A stretch of 36,896 nt of DNA from the IMG/VR virus record IMGVR_UViG_3300023257_000063, positions 1 through 36,896 of that record, one strand, 5' to 3'. A program made the translations under genes and the position numbers. Below, in pieces: positions 29,001 through 36,706 of the stretch (position 1 is its first letter; every line of letters starts with the position of its first letter). This DNA comes from a virus. The notes under the pieces are model-generated. The model was not told the DNA's origin, made no database searches, and saw only the letters and a program-made list of their open reading frames with translations.

Positions 29001-29912
29001 ATGAAAAAAATTAAACATTCTAAGTTTAAAAATACAGGGTTAATTTGTGAGCTTCTAACAAGACAAATAACTATGGATGTAATGCAAAATCAAAAGTCTG
29101 CAGCGCTGTCGATATTTAAGAAATATTTTGCGAAAAATTCAATACTAAGTGAAGAGCTTCAATTGTATAACCTAATACTTAAAGGTGGAGATGACCTAGC
29201 AAAGAAAACAGAAAATCAAATAAATTATTATATTGATGAAGTGCTAGGTAACAGGAGTAAGCTTAATGAACGTATTCTCAAAAAAAGCAAGTATTCTTTA
29301 ATAAACGAAATTAAAAAACGCTTTGATATTGATCAGTTTTTTAAAATGCCAATCGATAGCTATAAAGTTTTAGCATCAACATATAAACTATTTGAAGGAA
29401 CTGTAAAGCAGGAAATTAATGAGTCCATAAGTTATAGTCCGATAGATATGGTGCAATCTCGATACAATATTATTGAATTTATTATGAATGATAATGTAAA
29501 GAAAAGCTCTCTTATTAATAAGATGAAGAATGATAATAAAATATTAGAGAAATACAAGAAACAGGATAAAGACATTCAATTGTTAACGTATAAGCTATTG
29601 ATAGAAAAATTTAATAGTAAGTATGGTGATATGAACTATGCTCAAAAAAGTTTATTAAAAATTTATATCAATAATTTTTCTAATGTAGATGTATTAAGAG
29701 AATATGTTAATAAAGAAGTAACTAGAATAAATAAAAAAATTAAGGGTATAGTCTCTTCTTCTAAAATAGATGACGAAGTAACCAAAATAAAACTTTCTGA
29801 ATTAAATAGACAACTAAGTAGCTTAAAGAAAGGTCGCGTCGTAAAAGATAAACAATTCACCGCTCTGCTATATCTATATGAGCTAGTTGACAAACTGGAA
29901 AATATTAAATAA
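29001..29912 (+). CDS. Conserved head-cluster protein of unknown function
   Basis: 303 residues, almost entirely helical and Lys-rich, no Trp. It begins MKKIKHSKFKNTGLICELLTRQITMDV, a start I recall from uncharacterised proteins next to portal in marine T4-like phages. C-terminal coiled-coil-like helices (INKKIKGIVSSSKIDDEVTK, IKLSELNRQLSSLKKGRVV). It does not carry the I-R-E tag. The location between gp20 and gp21 homologues is where T4 has small core proteins gp67 and gp68, so an assembly or scaffold role is plausible. Leader GAGAGAGAAAA. Confidence 0.65.
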   Translation: MKKIKHSKFKNTGLICELLTRQITMDVMQNQKSAALSIFKKYFAKNSILSEELQLYNLILKGGDDLAKKTENQINYYIDEVLGNRSKLNERILKKSKYSLINEIKKRFDIDQFFKMPIDSYKVLASTYKLFEGTVKQEINESISYSPIDMVQSRYNIIEFIMNDNVKKSSLINKMKNDNKILEKYKKQDKDIQLLTYKLLIEKFNSKYGDMNYAQKSLLKIYINNFSNVDVLREYVNKEVTRINKKIKGIVSSSKIDDEVTKIKLSELNRQLSSLKKGRVVKDKQFTALLYLYELVDKLENIK

Positions 29913-29916
29913 TTTT

Positions 29917-30213
29917 ATGACAAGAAAAGAATTAAAAGATATCATTAAAGACGCAATATTACAAATCGAGATAACTACTACAGGTACCGCTGCAGGTAGT
30001 GAAGAGTTTAATACTCCTGGAGCATTTAAAAAGAAAAATCCCGTGTTGAGAAAAGACATGAAAAAAAAGAAAAAAGAAAAAAGATATTATGATCCGTTGC
30101 TTGTTAAGGAAGAAATTAATGAGCAGGATTGAGCTAAGTTGAAAAAAATTATACGTATGGAGATAGCTTCAATATACTTTGATCTTTATAAAAAAAGAAC
30201 TACATGGATGTAA
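29917..30213 (+). CDS. Putative prohead core protein with tag-like N-terminus
   Basis: 98 residues with TGA=Trp at 30130. The start MTRKELKDIIKDAILQIE is a variant of the recurrent tag (D replaces the final E). The middle is basic (KKKNPVLRKDMKKKKKEKRYY); the C-terminal half (LLVKEEINEQDWAKLKKIIRM, EIASIYFDLYKKRTTWM) is a helical motif I recall in proteins encoded near portal in related phages. Its position between portal and protease parallels T4 gp67/gp68. Start at ATG 29917 rather than upstream, because the tag begins there. Confidence 0.6.
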
Positions 30214-30225
30214 AGAAAAAATTAA

Positions 30226-30609
30226 ATGAAAATTAAAAAAAGTACAATTAGAAAAATAATTAGAGAAGCAAAAGAAGAATATCAAACATTCTTTAAAACT
30301 GCATGTAAGAAATTTGGTATTGATATTGAAAATATTGAAAACATCAGCGATGAAAAAAAGAAAAAGCTATTTTCATATATAGATAAGAATTGAAATTCAA
30401 ACTCAGAGAGTGGAAAAGATGGAAAGATAAATGAAGAAGTCCAGTTTGATTTTTATAAAACTATGCAAGTGATTCGTGGTGATACTTTTCTAGACTATAT
30501 ATTCGGTTCATCTAAAGGAAAGAATGATAAAGTTAAAGCTGAAAAAATATTTAATGATCATATACTTGGCGACGCTAAATTAGAAAAGAAGTATACTAAA
30601 GCTAAGTAA
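30226..30609 (+). CDS. Small protein with MKIKKSTIRKIIREA N-terminal tag
   Basis: 127 residues with TGA=Trp at 30391. The tag MKIKKSTIRKIIREA ends I-R-E followed by A, the closest match in the window to a T4-type cleavage site (as in the T4 internal-protein leader, I-A-E then A). The body is Lys-rich and mostly helical (FKTACKKFGIDIENI, DEKKKKLFSYIDKNW, FDFYKTMQVIRGDTFLDYIFG). Its place beside the prohead protease gene favours a head-related role. No family recognised. Confidence 0.68.
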
Positions 30610-30624
30610 AAAAATTAAACTATA

Positions 30625-30903
30625 ATGAAAAGAACTGAACTAAAGAAATTAATTAGGGAAGAAATTCATCTTCTAAAAGAGCTCGGCATAAGCGAAAAGA
30701 ATGTATGTACTGGAAGTAAGATATGCTATGGCTGAGGTAGAGCAATAGTAGGAAGTTTAAAACTAAAATATGATAAAGTAAAATATGTTCTTAGAAATCA
30801 TATTATGACTCAAAGTGGTGCTTCTTTGTATTTATCAGACGGAAGCTTTGTTGGAAAAGAAAATATGATTCATAGACATCTTGATTGATGTATAGTAAAA
30901 TAG
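30625..30903 (+). CDS. Small protein with MKRTELKKLIREE N-terminal tag
   Basis: 92 residues ending in TAG, with TGA=Trp at two sites. Tag MKRTELKKLIREE, then IHLLKELG with a second L-K-E. The body has CTGSKICYGWGRAIVGSLKLKYDKVKYVLRNHI and SLYLSDGSFVGKENMIHRHLDW; the regular beta pattern suggests a small folded domain. No family recognised. It directly precedes the prohead protease gene. Confidence 0.65.
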
Positions 30904-30920
30904 AAAGAGAAACAATTATA

Positions 30921-31526
30921 ATGGAAAATAAAAAATTATTAATAGATACTATCCCCTTCGACATTGCACCAGAACAAATTAATGAATCGCTAGAAAAAAA
31001 TAGTGGTAGACTAATCGTTAAAGGCAAAGTTCAAGAAGCTGATACTGAAAATCAAAATGGAAGAAAATACCCGAAAGACGTTCTCTTAAGAGAAGTAGAC
31101 AAGTATAAAGGAACTTTCATTAAAGAGAGAAGAGCTTTAGGTGAACTTGATCATCCAGATACATCAGTTGTTGAATTGAAAAATACTTCACATCAAATAC
31201 TTGACTTGTGGTGAGATAATAATGAAGTATGAGCTAAGATTGAAGTATTAAGTACTCCAGCAGGTAACATATTAAAAGAGCTTTTCAAAAGTAATATAAG
31301 ATTAGGTATATCTTCAAGAGGTTTAGGTTCTGTTAAAGAATCTGCAGGCTCAGTTGAAGTGCAAGATGATTTTGAAATCATTTGCTGAGACTTTGTAAGC
31401 AATCCTTCAACTTATGGTGCATTTATGGATGAAAAAGTTAATGAAGGTGTTGATCATTCAAATGCTAATGATGACAAGTTAAAAGAAATAAACAATACTA
31501 TAGTTAATATATTAAAATTAATATAA
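30921..31526 (+). CDS. Prohead core protein protease (T4 gp21-like)
   Basis: 201 residues. The fold is recognised by GRKYPKDVLLREVDKYK, GELDHPD (H78), LFKSNIRLGISSRGLGSV (S131 or S132 as nucleophile) and DFEIICWDFVSNPST (D157). T4 gp21 is a serine protease that matures the prohead by cutting scaffold, capsid and internal proteins after I/L-x-E. Trp97-Trp98 are encoded TGG-TGA side by side, and Trp in EVWAKIEV and ICWDFV are TGA, so half the protein depends on recoding. The start at ATG 30921 is preferred over an upstream start within the previous gene. The major capsid gene is not in this window. Confidence 0.92.
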
Positions 31527-31554
31527 AAATAAGGAAATTTAAAAGAAATAAACC

Positions 31555-32223
31555 ATGCAAATGATTAGTAGCATACCAGAATTAATAACAAATTTAATAT
31601 TTGATAAAAATACTTGATACCTAATTGGTACACTTGGCACATTTCTAATTGCAGCTATAAGCTTATGACTAAAATATAGTTCAGGAAGTAAAAAGATTAT
31701 TGACAAGATAGATGATCTTGATAAGCGTAATAATGCAGCACATGCGACTCTATTAACAAAAGTTGACGAAAATAGTGCAATAACAAAAGAATATTCATCA
31801 AGAAGAGATTATTATAATATACTTGATAATATTAAAAATGAAGCTGTAAATTGATCACCAAATAATTTCAATGACTTTATAACAATAAAAGCTAAAGCAA
31901 TGAGAGATTTTTTTGTTGGAATTGAAAAAATTGGATTTAATAATACTTCAATTGAGACTATTGACTCAGAGCTTAAAATTTCGATTAATACATTTAAACG
32001 TGAAGCTAACGAAAATGGATATTCTGAATTTGTAAAGTTTTTCTTTAAGAAAAGTCATACTAAATATACATCAGAATATTTAAGAGACTTAAAGGATTAT
32101 AAAGGTGGTAGAATTAATAATTTAAACGAAGCATTCTTATCAAGATCTGTTGTTTTCTATAGACATTCTTTAGAAAATGCAATTAATGTTTGAAGTGAAT
32201 GAATACAAAACGGAGAAAAATAA
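31555..32223 (+). CDS. Membrane-anchored helical protein of unknown function
   Basis: 222 residues with TGA=Trp at six sites. One membrane segment near the N-terminus (residues 21-38, WYLIGTLGTFLIAAISLW), followed by coiled coil (SSGSKKIIDKIDDLDKRNNAA) and a helical domain (FITIKAKAMRDFFVGIEKIG, YSEFVKFFFKKSHTKYTSEY). No known family. Placed after the prohead protease, but the anchor suggests an envelope role, for example superinfection exclusion or lysis control; neither is shown. Confidence 0.6.
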
Positions 32224-32242
32224 ACAAGGAAAATTAAAAACA

Positions 32243-32497
32243 ATGAAATTAGGTAAAATAGTAAAAAAAATAATTGCAGAAATAATAAACTGAGGGGAAG
32301 AAAATCCTTCAAAATTTACTAATCAGTTAAAAAAAATTACCGGTGATAATACATTATCATTTGATGATTATGACGATAATGGATATCCACTTTATATTTC
32401 TAAAAAAAATGAAGAAGTAGAGTATTGAATTGATGAAAAAGGAATAGTGTTTAAAGGAGATGGTAGATCTGATAGTAAGGTAGGAAAAGTTAAATAA
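32243..32497 (+). CDS. Small protein with MKLGKIVKKIIAEII N-terminal tag
   Basis: 84 residues with TGA=Trp at two sites. MKLGKIVKKIIAEI retains the tag pattern with I-A-E, the same triplet as the T4 internal-protein leader MKTYQEFIAE. The body is acidic with a small beta-rich domain (NGYPLYISKKNEEVEYWIDEKGIVFKG). A GGAAAATTAAAAA leader precedes it. No family recognised. Candidate packaged protein. Confidence 0.65.
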
Positions 32498-32500
32498 ACT

Positions 32501-32821
32501 ATGTCAATAACAAGAATGACCGGAAGAGAAGAGATGAGAACAACAGCGGAAATGCTTAATATGTCAATGAGTTCAAATTGTAGTACAAAATATATTGTTT
32601 CAGGAGACGCTGAAGTGACTGGAAACTATTTTGCAATACAAATAATAAATGATACAATATTCTCAAAACTGATTGATGAAAATAATGAAGAAGGGTCAAG
32701 TCACGACTTGGCTGCTACAGAATTAAGCGGAATTGGAGTACCTGCAGGAATAGTAATATATGGTGATTTTACAAATATTGATTTAACATCTGGTATTATT
32801 TGTGCATTTAAAGTAGATTAA
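32501..32821 (+). CDS. Small virion surface protein, decoration or fibre type
   Basis: 106 residues, no Trp. MSITRMTGREEMRTTAEMLNMSMSS is followed by a beta-sandwich-like pattern: SGDAEVTGNYFAIQIINDTIFSKL ... IGVPAGIVIYGDFTNIDLTSGIICAFKVD. This ending (GxYIYGDFTxIxLxSGxxxAxK) is one I recall from small structural proteins in many phages, often near capsid or fibre genes. It heads a block of small Ser/Gly-rich virion proteins (32501-34999). Confidence 0.6.
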   Translation: MSITRMTGREEMRTTAEMLNMSMSSNCSTKYIVSGDAEVTGNYFAIQIINDTIFSKLIDENNEEGSSHDLAATELSGIGVPAGIVIYGDFTNIDLTSGIICAFKVD

Positions 32822-32850
32822 GAACAAAAAGGAAAATTAAAAAATAAATT

Positions 32851-33420
32851 ATGGCTGAATATACTTCGACACATACTGGTATACAATTAGACGCAACTAT
32901 AACTAAATTACTAGCTACATCAGGTAGTTGAGATGATACTGCTTCTGATTTGACATCAAAATCAGGATCTTGAGAAGATGTAACAAATGATATAACCTCT
33001 AAAACAGGAAGCATAGAATACACTGACAGTTTACTTCCAGACGGAGGTTATTGTGGTACAGTAATTAATAAAGCAGCAGGGGAAACAATAGAGTTTGGAG
33101 ACTTGTGCTATATTGATACAAATGGAAGTGCTTCACTTGCAAATGCATCTAGTTCGTTAAAACTTCCTGCTCTATATTTAGCAGTAGAAAATATTGCTAC
33201 AGATGCAACAGGTAAGTTTTTAAGAAGAGGATATGCAAAAACAGGTAGCTTTAGTTTTACAACTGGAGCTTTCTTATACATAGAATCTAGCTCAGCATCT
33301 GGCTCAATTTCGGGTTCAGCTCCTGGAGCAACTGGAGCAAACGTTCAAATAATTGGAATAGCTACAGATACGGACACAATAGAATTTGAGCCAAATATGA
33401 CACTTGTTGAATTATCATAA
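32851..33420 (+). CDS. Virion protein with GSW repeats and a beta-rich C-terminal domain
   Basis: 189 residues. It begins MAEYTSTHTGIQLDATITKLLA, closely similar to the gene at 33780, then two to three units of SKSGSWxxxxxDLT in which Trp is TGA. The C-terminal 120 residues (GYCGTVINKAAGETIEFGDLCY, LPALYLAVENIA, GAFLYIES, VQIIGIATDTDTIEFEPN) look like a small trimeric surface domain as in head-decoration or fibre proteins. It shares a 51-base exact repeat with 33899-33949. Confidence 0.6.
32919..32969 (+). repeat. 51-base direct repeat, copy 1 (copy 2 at 33899-33949)
   Basis: Both copies read from tcaggtagttgagatgat to catcaaaatcaggatc without a difference and encode GSWDDTASDLTSKSGS in the same frame of two neighbouring genes. 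They mark recent duplication or recombination between the paralogues. Confidence 0.85.
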
Positions 33421-33423
33421 AAA

Positions 33424-33612
33424 ATGGCTTATCAAGAAATAACAGATTCTCAAGAAGTTAAACTATTAAGTAATCTATTATTAAGAATGTCAAATAGCAA
33501 AAGATATCTTGTTGAATGAATACATACTGTATATACTAGCACAAATACGCCTAATAAAATTTCACCGAAGAAGATAGTTAGTGCTGGAACATTTTTAAGG
33601 GAAAATTCTTAA
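33424..33612 (+). CDS. Small hypothetical protein
   Basis: 62 residues with TGA=Trp at 33517. Begins MAYQEITDSQEVKLLSNLLLRMSNSKRYL and ends KKIVSAGTFLRENS. Only three bases separate it from the previous gene. Helical N-terminal half; no membrane segment or known motif. Possibly a small structural or assembly component of the surrounding virion block. Confidence 0.5.
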
Positions 33613-33619
33613 ACTAAAA

Positions 33620-33766
33620 ATGACACTAAGCTTAGGAATCGGATTAATATCATTAAATAAAATGATAATTGAACTTGTACCAGTTGGATACGACACCTTA
33701 TATATGTCTGATTTAGAGAAATGTTTAACAGTTGATAGTGAAGATATTAATGTAGTAGAACCATAG
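33620..33766 (+). CDS. Very small hypothetical protein
   Basis: 48 residues ending in TAG: MTLSLGIGLISLNKMIIELVPVGYDTL followed by an acidic tail. It fills the gap between two clearly real genes with normal spacing, which is the main support. No family recognised. Confidence 0.4.
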   Translation: MTLSLGIGLISLNKMIIELVPVGYDTLYMSDLEKCLTVDSEDINVVEP

Positions 33767-33779
33767 GAATAAAAAATAA

Positions 33780-34427
33780 ATGGCACAATATAAGTCAACC
33801 CATACGGGTACGCAAATAGATAGCATAACAACCAAGGTATTAGCTACATCTCAAAGTTGAGATAATAGTGCTATTAATGCAACAAATTTAATAGGAAAAT
33901 CAGGTAGTTGAGATGATACTGCTTCTGATTTGACATCAAAATCAGGATCATGAACTGATGCAGCGGCAGATTTAACAAGTAAATCAGGCTCCTGGGAATT
34001 AATAATAACAGATGTTAATTCTAAGTCTGGTAGCTGGGAATCAGCTGCAAGCGATTTAACTTCTAAGTCTGGTAGCTGGGAATCAGCTGCAAGCGATTTA
34101 ACTTCTAAGTCTGGTAGTTGAGAGTGAAATAATCAATTTGCCAATACTGAAGTATCTGATACTTATGATTTGTTAACTACAGATTATTATGTTGATGTTG
34201 ATACTTCAGCTAATAGTTGCTCGGTTCAACTATTTGATGCTTCAGATGTACCAGCAGGATGAACTTGTAATGTGGGAGATGTTTCATTTAGTGCATCGTT
34301 ATACAATGTCACAGTCAATGCGTCAGGAAGTCAAAAAGCAAATAACTCTTCATCAATTGTTATTTCTGGTGATGGAGATGCAATAACGCTTAAATCTAAT
34401 GGTGTAGATGAATGATTCATAAGATAA
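33780..34427 (+). CDS. Virion protein with tandem 14-residue GSW repeats
   Basis: 215 residues. MAQYKSTHTGTQIDSITTKVLA is the same start as the gene at 32851. Residues about 39-113 are tandem 14-residue units (SKSGSWxSAASDLT). The C-terminal domain (SDTYDLLTTDYYVDVDTSANS, VQLFDASDVPAGWTCNVGDVS, SIVISGDGDAITLKSNGVDEWFI) is beta-rich, like fibre knobs. Trp in the units is TGA in some and TGG in others. Likely a fibre with a repeat-built shaft whose length varies by unit gain and loss. Confidence 0.65.
33894..34118 (+). repeat. Tandem 42-base coding repeats
   Basis: Five full units start at 33894, 33936, 33978, 34020 and 34062, plus a partial unit from 34104. Units 4 and 5 are identical in DNA; the others differ by substitution only. 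Trp codons in order are TGA, TGA, TGG, TGG, TGG and TGA. Confidence 0.9.
33899..33949 (+). repeat. 51-base direct repeat, copy 2
   Basis: Exact copy of 32919-32969, falling in units 1-2 of the tandem array. See copy 1. Confidence 0.85.
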
Positions 34428-34444
34428 GAAGGAAAAACTAACAA

Positions 34445-34999
34445 ATGACATATATAAGTACAATTAATGGTAAAATAAGTGATACTGAAACTAGAGCGAT
34501 GAGACTCGATAGCAGTACTCATGCAATGGAGACTATTGAATATTACCATCACGAAATTCATGGAGGTTCACATTATTATATAGAAAACTATATTGAACTT
34601 GGTAGTGCTGCAACAATGTCAATGGCACTTACAACACCAGATTCAGAAAAGGAATGTCATCTTTTATATAATATTTCAAGTACTAAAGGTGTTACTATTG
34701 AGTTTTGAGAAAGTGGAAGCGGGATCTCTGGTGGATCAGGTGTTACTCCAATTAATAATAATAGAAATAGTATAAATACAAGTGACTGTACATTACTTAT
34801 GGATCCGCTAATTACAGATAGCGGAAGTTTAATTTCACAAGCAAGTTGAGGAAGTAATAAATTAGGAGGAGGTACAACTAGAGAGAGCGAAATCATTCTT
34901 GCAAGAAATACAACATATATAAGAAGAATGACATCTCTTGCAGCAGATAATTTTATATCATTTCATGCAAGTTGATATGAACATACACCAAAGGGTTAA
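34445..34999 (+). CDS. Virion surface protein (capsid-fibre or tail-fibre type)
   Basis: 184 residues with TGA=Trp at three sites. HHEIHGGSHYYIENYIELGSAATMSMALTTPD, then HLLYNISSTKGVTIEFWESGSG, NNNRNS, TLLMDPLI, and a C-terminal ESEIILARNTTYIRRMTSLAA ... FISFHASWYEHTPKG. This H-I-H-x-G-x-H...(T/S)TPD...SWYEH layout is one I recall from a widespread family of phage structural proteins. It closes the fibre/decoration block. Exact location on the virion unknown. Confidence 0.7.
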
Positions 35000-35015
35000 T
35001 TTTTTAATTTAAAAA

Positions 35016-35396
35016 ATGAATTTATTAAATATTATTAAAAAGAAAGCATTTGCTGAAAATGTAATAAGTAATTTCAAAGAAAAAATTGAAATAAGAATAA
35101 AAATTGATAAAACTCAACACGCTGATGATAGACAAGATAGACATGCTAATATAACAATTACTGATGAAGATATAATTAAGACAGCACAGAAAGCAATTGA
35201 TAAGATAACGAAATATTTAGTTTTTAATAAATTAGATATAGGAGATGATATATTAATTCATGATAAGATAAGTGACTTAAATTTAATCTGTAAGCTTCAA
35301 TCAAAAGAATTTGGGATTGTTGATTTAATTATTATAACAGTTATGGTTAAGAAAAACTTTAAACCAAAAACAGGTACTAGGATGATATATATATAA
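35016..35396 (+). CDS. Conserved small phage protein, unknown function
   Basis: 126 residues, no Trp. MNLLNIIKKKAFAENVIS carries a tag-like start with F-A-E. The remainder (KTQHADDRQDRHANITITDEDIIKTAQKAIDKITKYLVF, KLDIGDDILIHDKISDLNLICKL, IVDLIIITVMVKKNFKPKTGTRMI) matches a small protein I recall in several large phages; the DRxxRH and D-I-G-D segments look conserved. The GTRMIYI end is typical. Function unknown. Confidence 0.65.
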   Translation: MNLLNIIKKKAFAENVISNFKEKIEIRIKIDKTQHADDRQDRHANITITDEDIIKTAQKAIDKITKYLVFNKLDIGDDILIHDKISDLNLICKLQSKEFGIVDLIIITVMVKKNFKPKTGTRMIYI

Positions 35397-35435
35397 AATG
35401 TATGTATACACATAAAGGGAAGAAATTATTAAAAA

Positions 35436-35852
35436 ATGAAAGATAAGAAAATAAGTATAAACGAAATCGTAAGCATATTTGAAGGTGAGATGGAAGATTC
35501 AGCTGCTGAATATCATTCAAAAGAAACCGAAAGACAATCTGGAACTCTAGAAGGTGCTCAAAATATAGCCAAAGCATATAGACATATTGATGAAATGCTT
35601 GAAGGAATATATGAAAAGTTTGGCGATATTGGTGACTTAATGGGCGGAATTTTAAAAGAATCAAAAAATCATATGGTCATGGAAGATGATGATTGGTTTG
35701 ATAAAGTAACAATTAAAAAGAACGAGCAAGAATTACAGAAAAAAGGTGCTGATTTTATTAAAACATATGCTGAAGTTAAGAACTCATCTGTTAGACTTCA
35801 AGCTCTTCATGAGGAAATTGGATTAATACTCAACAGATACTTTCAACTATAA
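35436..35852 (+). CDS. Acidic helical head-cluster protein, possible scaffold component
   Basis: 138 residues with one TGG Trp. Strongly helical and acidic (VSIFEGEMEDSAAEYHSKETE, ASSxMLEGIYEKFGDIGD-like middle), ending FDKVTIKKNEQELQKKGADFIKTYAEVK and LHEEIGLILNRYFQL. I recall similar proteins near the capsid genes of marine myoviruses. T4 places scaffold gp22 and capsid gp23 after gp21, so a core or assembly role is plausible. No catalytic motif. Confidence 0.55.
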   Translation: MKDKKISINEIVSIFEGEMEDSAAEYHSKETERQSGTLEGAQNIAKAYRHIDEMLEGIYEKFGDIGDLMGGILKESKNHMVMEDDDWFDKVTIKKNEQELQKKGADFIKTYAEVKNSSVRLQALHEEIGLILNRYFQL

Positions 35853-35860
35853 CTTTTTTA

Positions 35861-36457
35861 ATGTGAGTTAAAAATTGTCCTGAATGCGATTGTGTTCAAC
35901 ACTACAAGTATAGAGGAGATTTAACTACTGCTAAACGCTTAAATAGTAAGTGTAAATCATGCTCTTATAAGGGTAGAGTCTATTCAAAAGAGCATAACAG
36001 AAAAATAAGTGAATCACGCAAGGGAACAAAATGCTCTGAAGAAACAAAACGGAAACTCAGTAAAGCTAACAAAGGCAGAATATATTCAGAGGAGCATAAC
36101 AAAAAAATATCTCTTGCTAAAACAGGAAAAAAGAGAGCCCCATTTTCAGATGAATGTAGAAAAAGAATGTCTGAATCGCATGTAGGCTTAAAACATACAA
36201 ATAGCACTAAAAAGAAACAAAGATTAACCGCCATTAATAGAATTGAAGAACAAAAAGGTCAAATGATGCCTAACTATAATCCATCAGCTTGCTTAATTTT
36301 TGATCAATTAAATGAAAAAAATAATTGAAAACTACAACATGCAGAAAATGGTGGAGAATATAAAATTCCTGACTTGGGATATTTTGTTGATGCAATTGAC
36401 TTTAAAAATAAAATTATAATTGAATATGATGAAAAGTGAATTAAAGAAACTAATTAA
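35861..36457 (+). CDS. NUMOD3 homing endonuclease, C-terminally truncated
   Basis: 198 residues; codon 2 is TGA, so the start is Met-Trp. A zinc finger (NCPECDCVQHY ... KCKSC) is followed by NUMOD3 repeats (SEETKRKLSKANKGRIYSEE and others), then the nuclease domain up to GYFVDAIDFKNKIIIEYDEK. It then changes to WIKETN and stops, whereas the copy at 19311 continues HHF...DIVRQKEIEKLYPN to RVRGK. The lost part includes the HH after EYDEK and the C-terminal segment, so activity is doubtful. The 3' end overlaps the tagged gene at 36426 in another frame. Confidence 0.78.
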
Positions 36458-36686
36458 AGAAGAGTTACTTAGAGAAGGAACCACTATTAAAGATGCAATT
36501 CTTGAACTTCTAGAACATGCTGAATTAATTGAGGAAAGTATATCATTTGACTTATCACACGGTGAATATGATGAAGGTTTAGAGAGTAATGAAGCAAAAA
36601 ATATTACAGCTGCATTAAATAAAGTAGTATTAATACTTGAAAAAGTAAAATATAAGCAAATTGGTAAAAAGACAATAGACGTTTAA
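36426..36686 (+). CDS. Small protein with MKSELKKLIKEE N-terminal tag
   Basis: 86 residues from ATG 36426; ATG 36429 begins exactly at the tag. It starts inside the truncated homing endonuclease. Tag MKSELKKLIKEE with L-I-K-E. The body is acidic and helical (TTIKDAILELLEHAELIEESISFDLSHGEYDEGL, NITAALNKVVLILEKVKYKQI). No Trp, no known family. Candidate packaged protein. Confidence 0.65.
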   Translation: MMKSELKKLIKEELLREGTTIKDAILELLEHAELIEESISFDLSHGEYDEGLESNEAKNITAALNKVVLILEKVKYKQIGKKTIDV

Positions 36687-36706
36687 ACAAAAAGGAGTTC
36701 ATAAAA

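Noticed and set aside
33894-34118. CRISPR array
   Set aside because: The 42-base units are contiguous, in frame and coding, without spacers.
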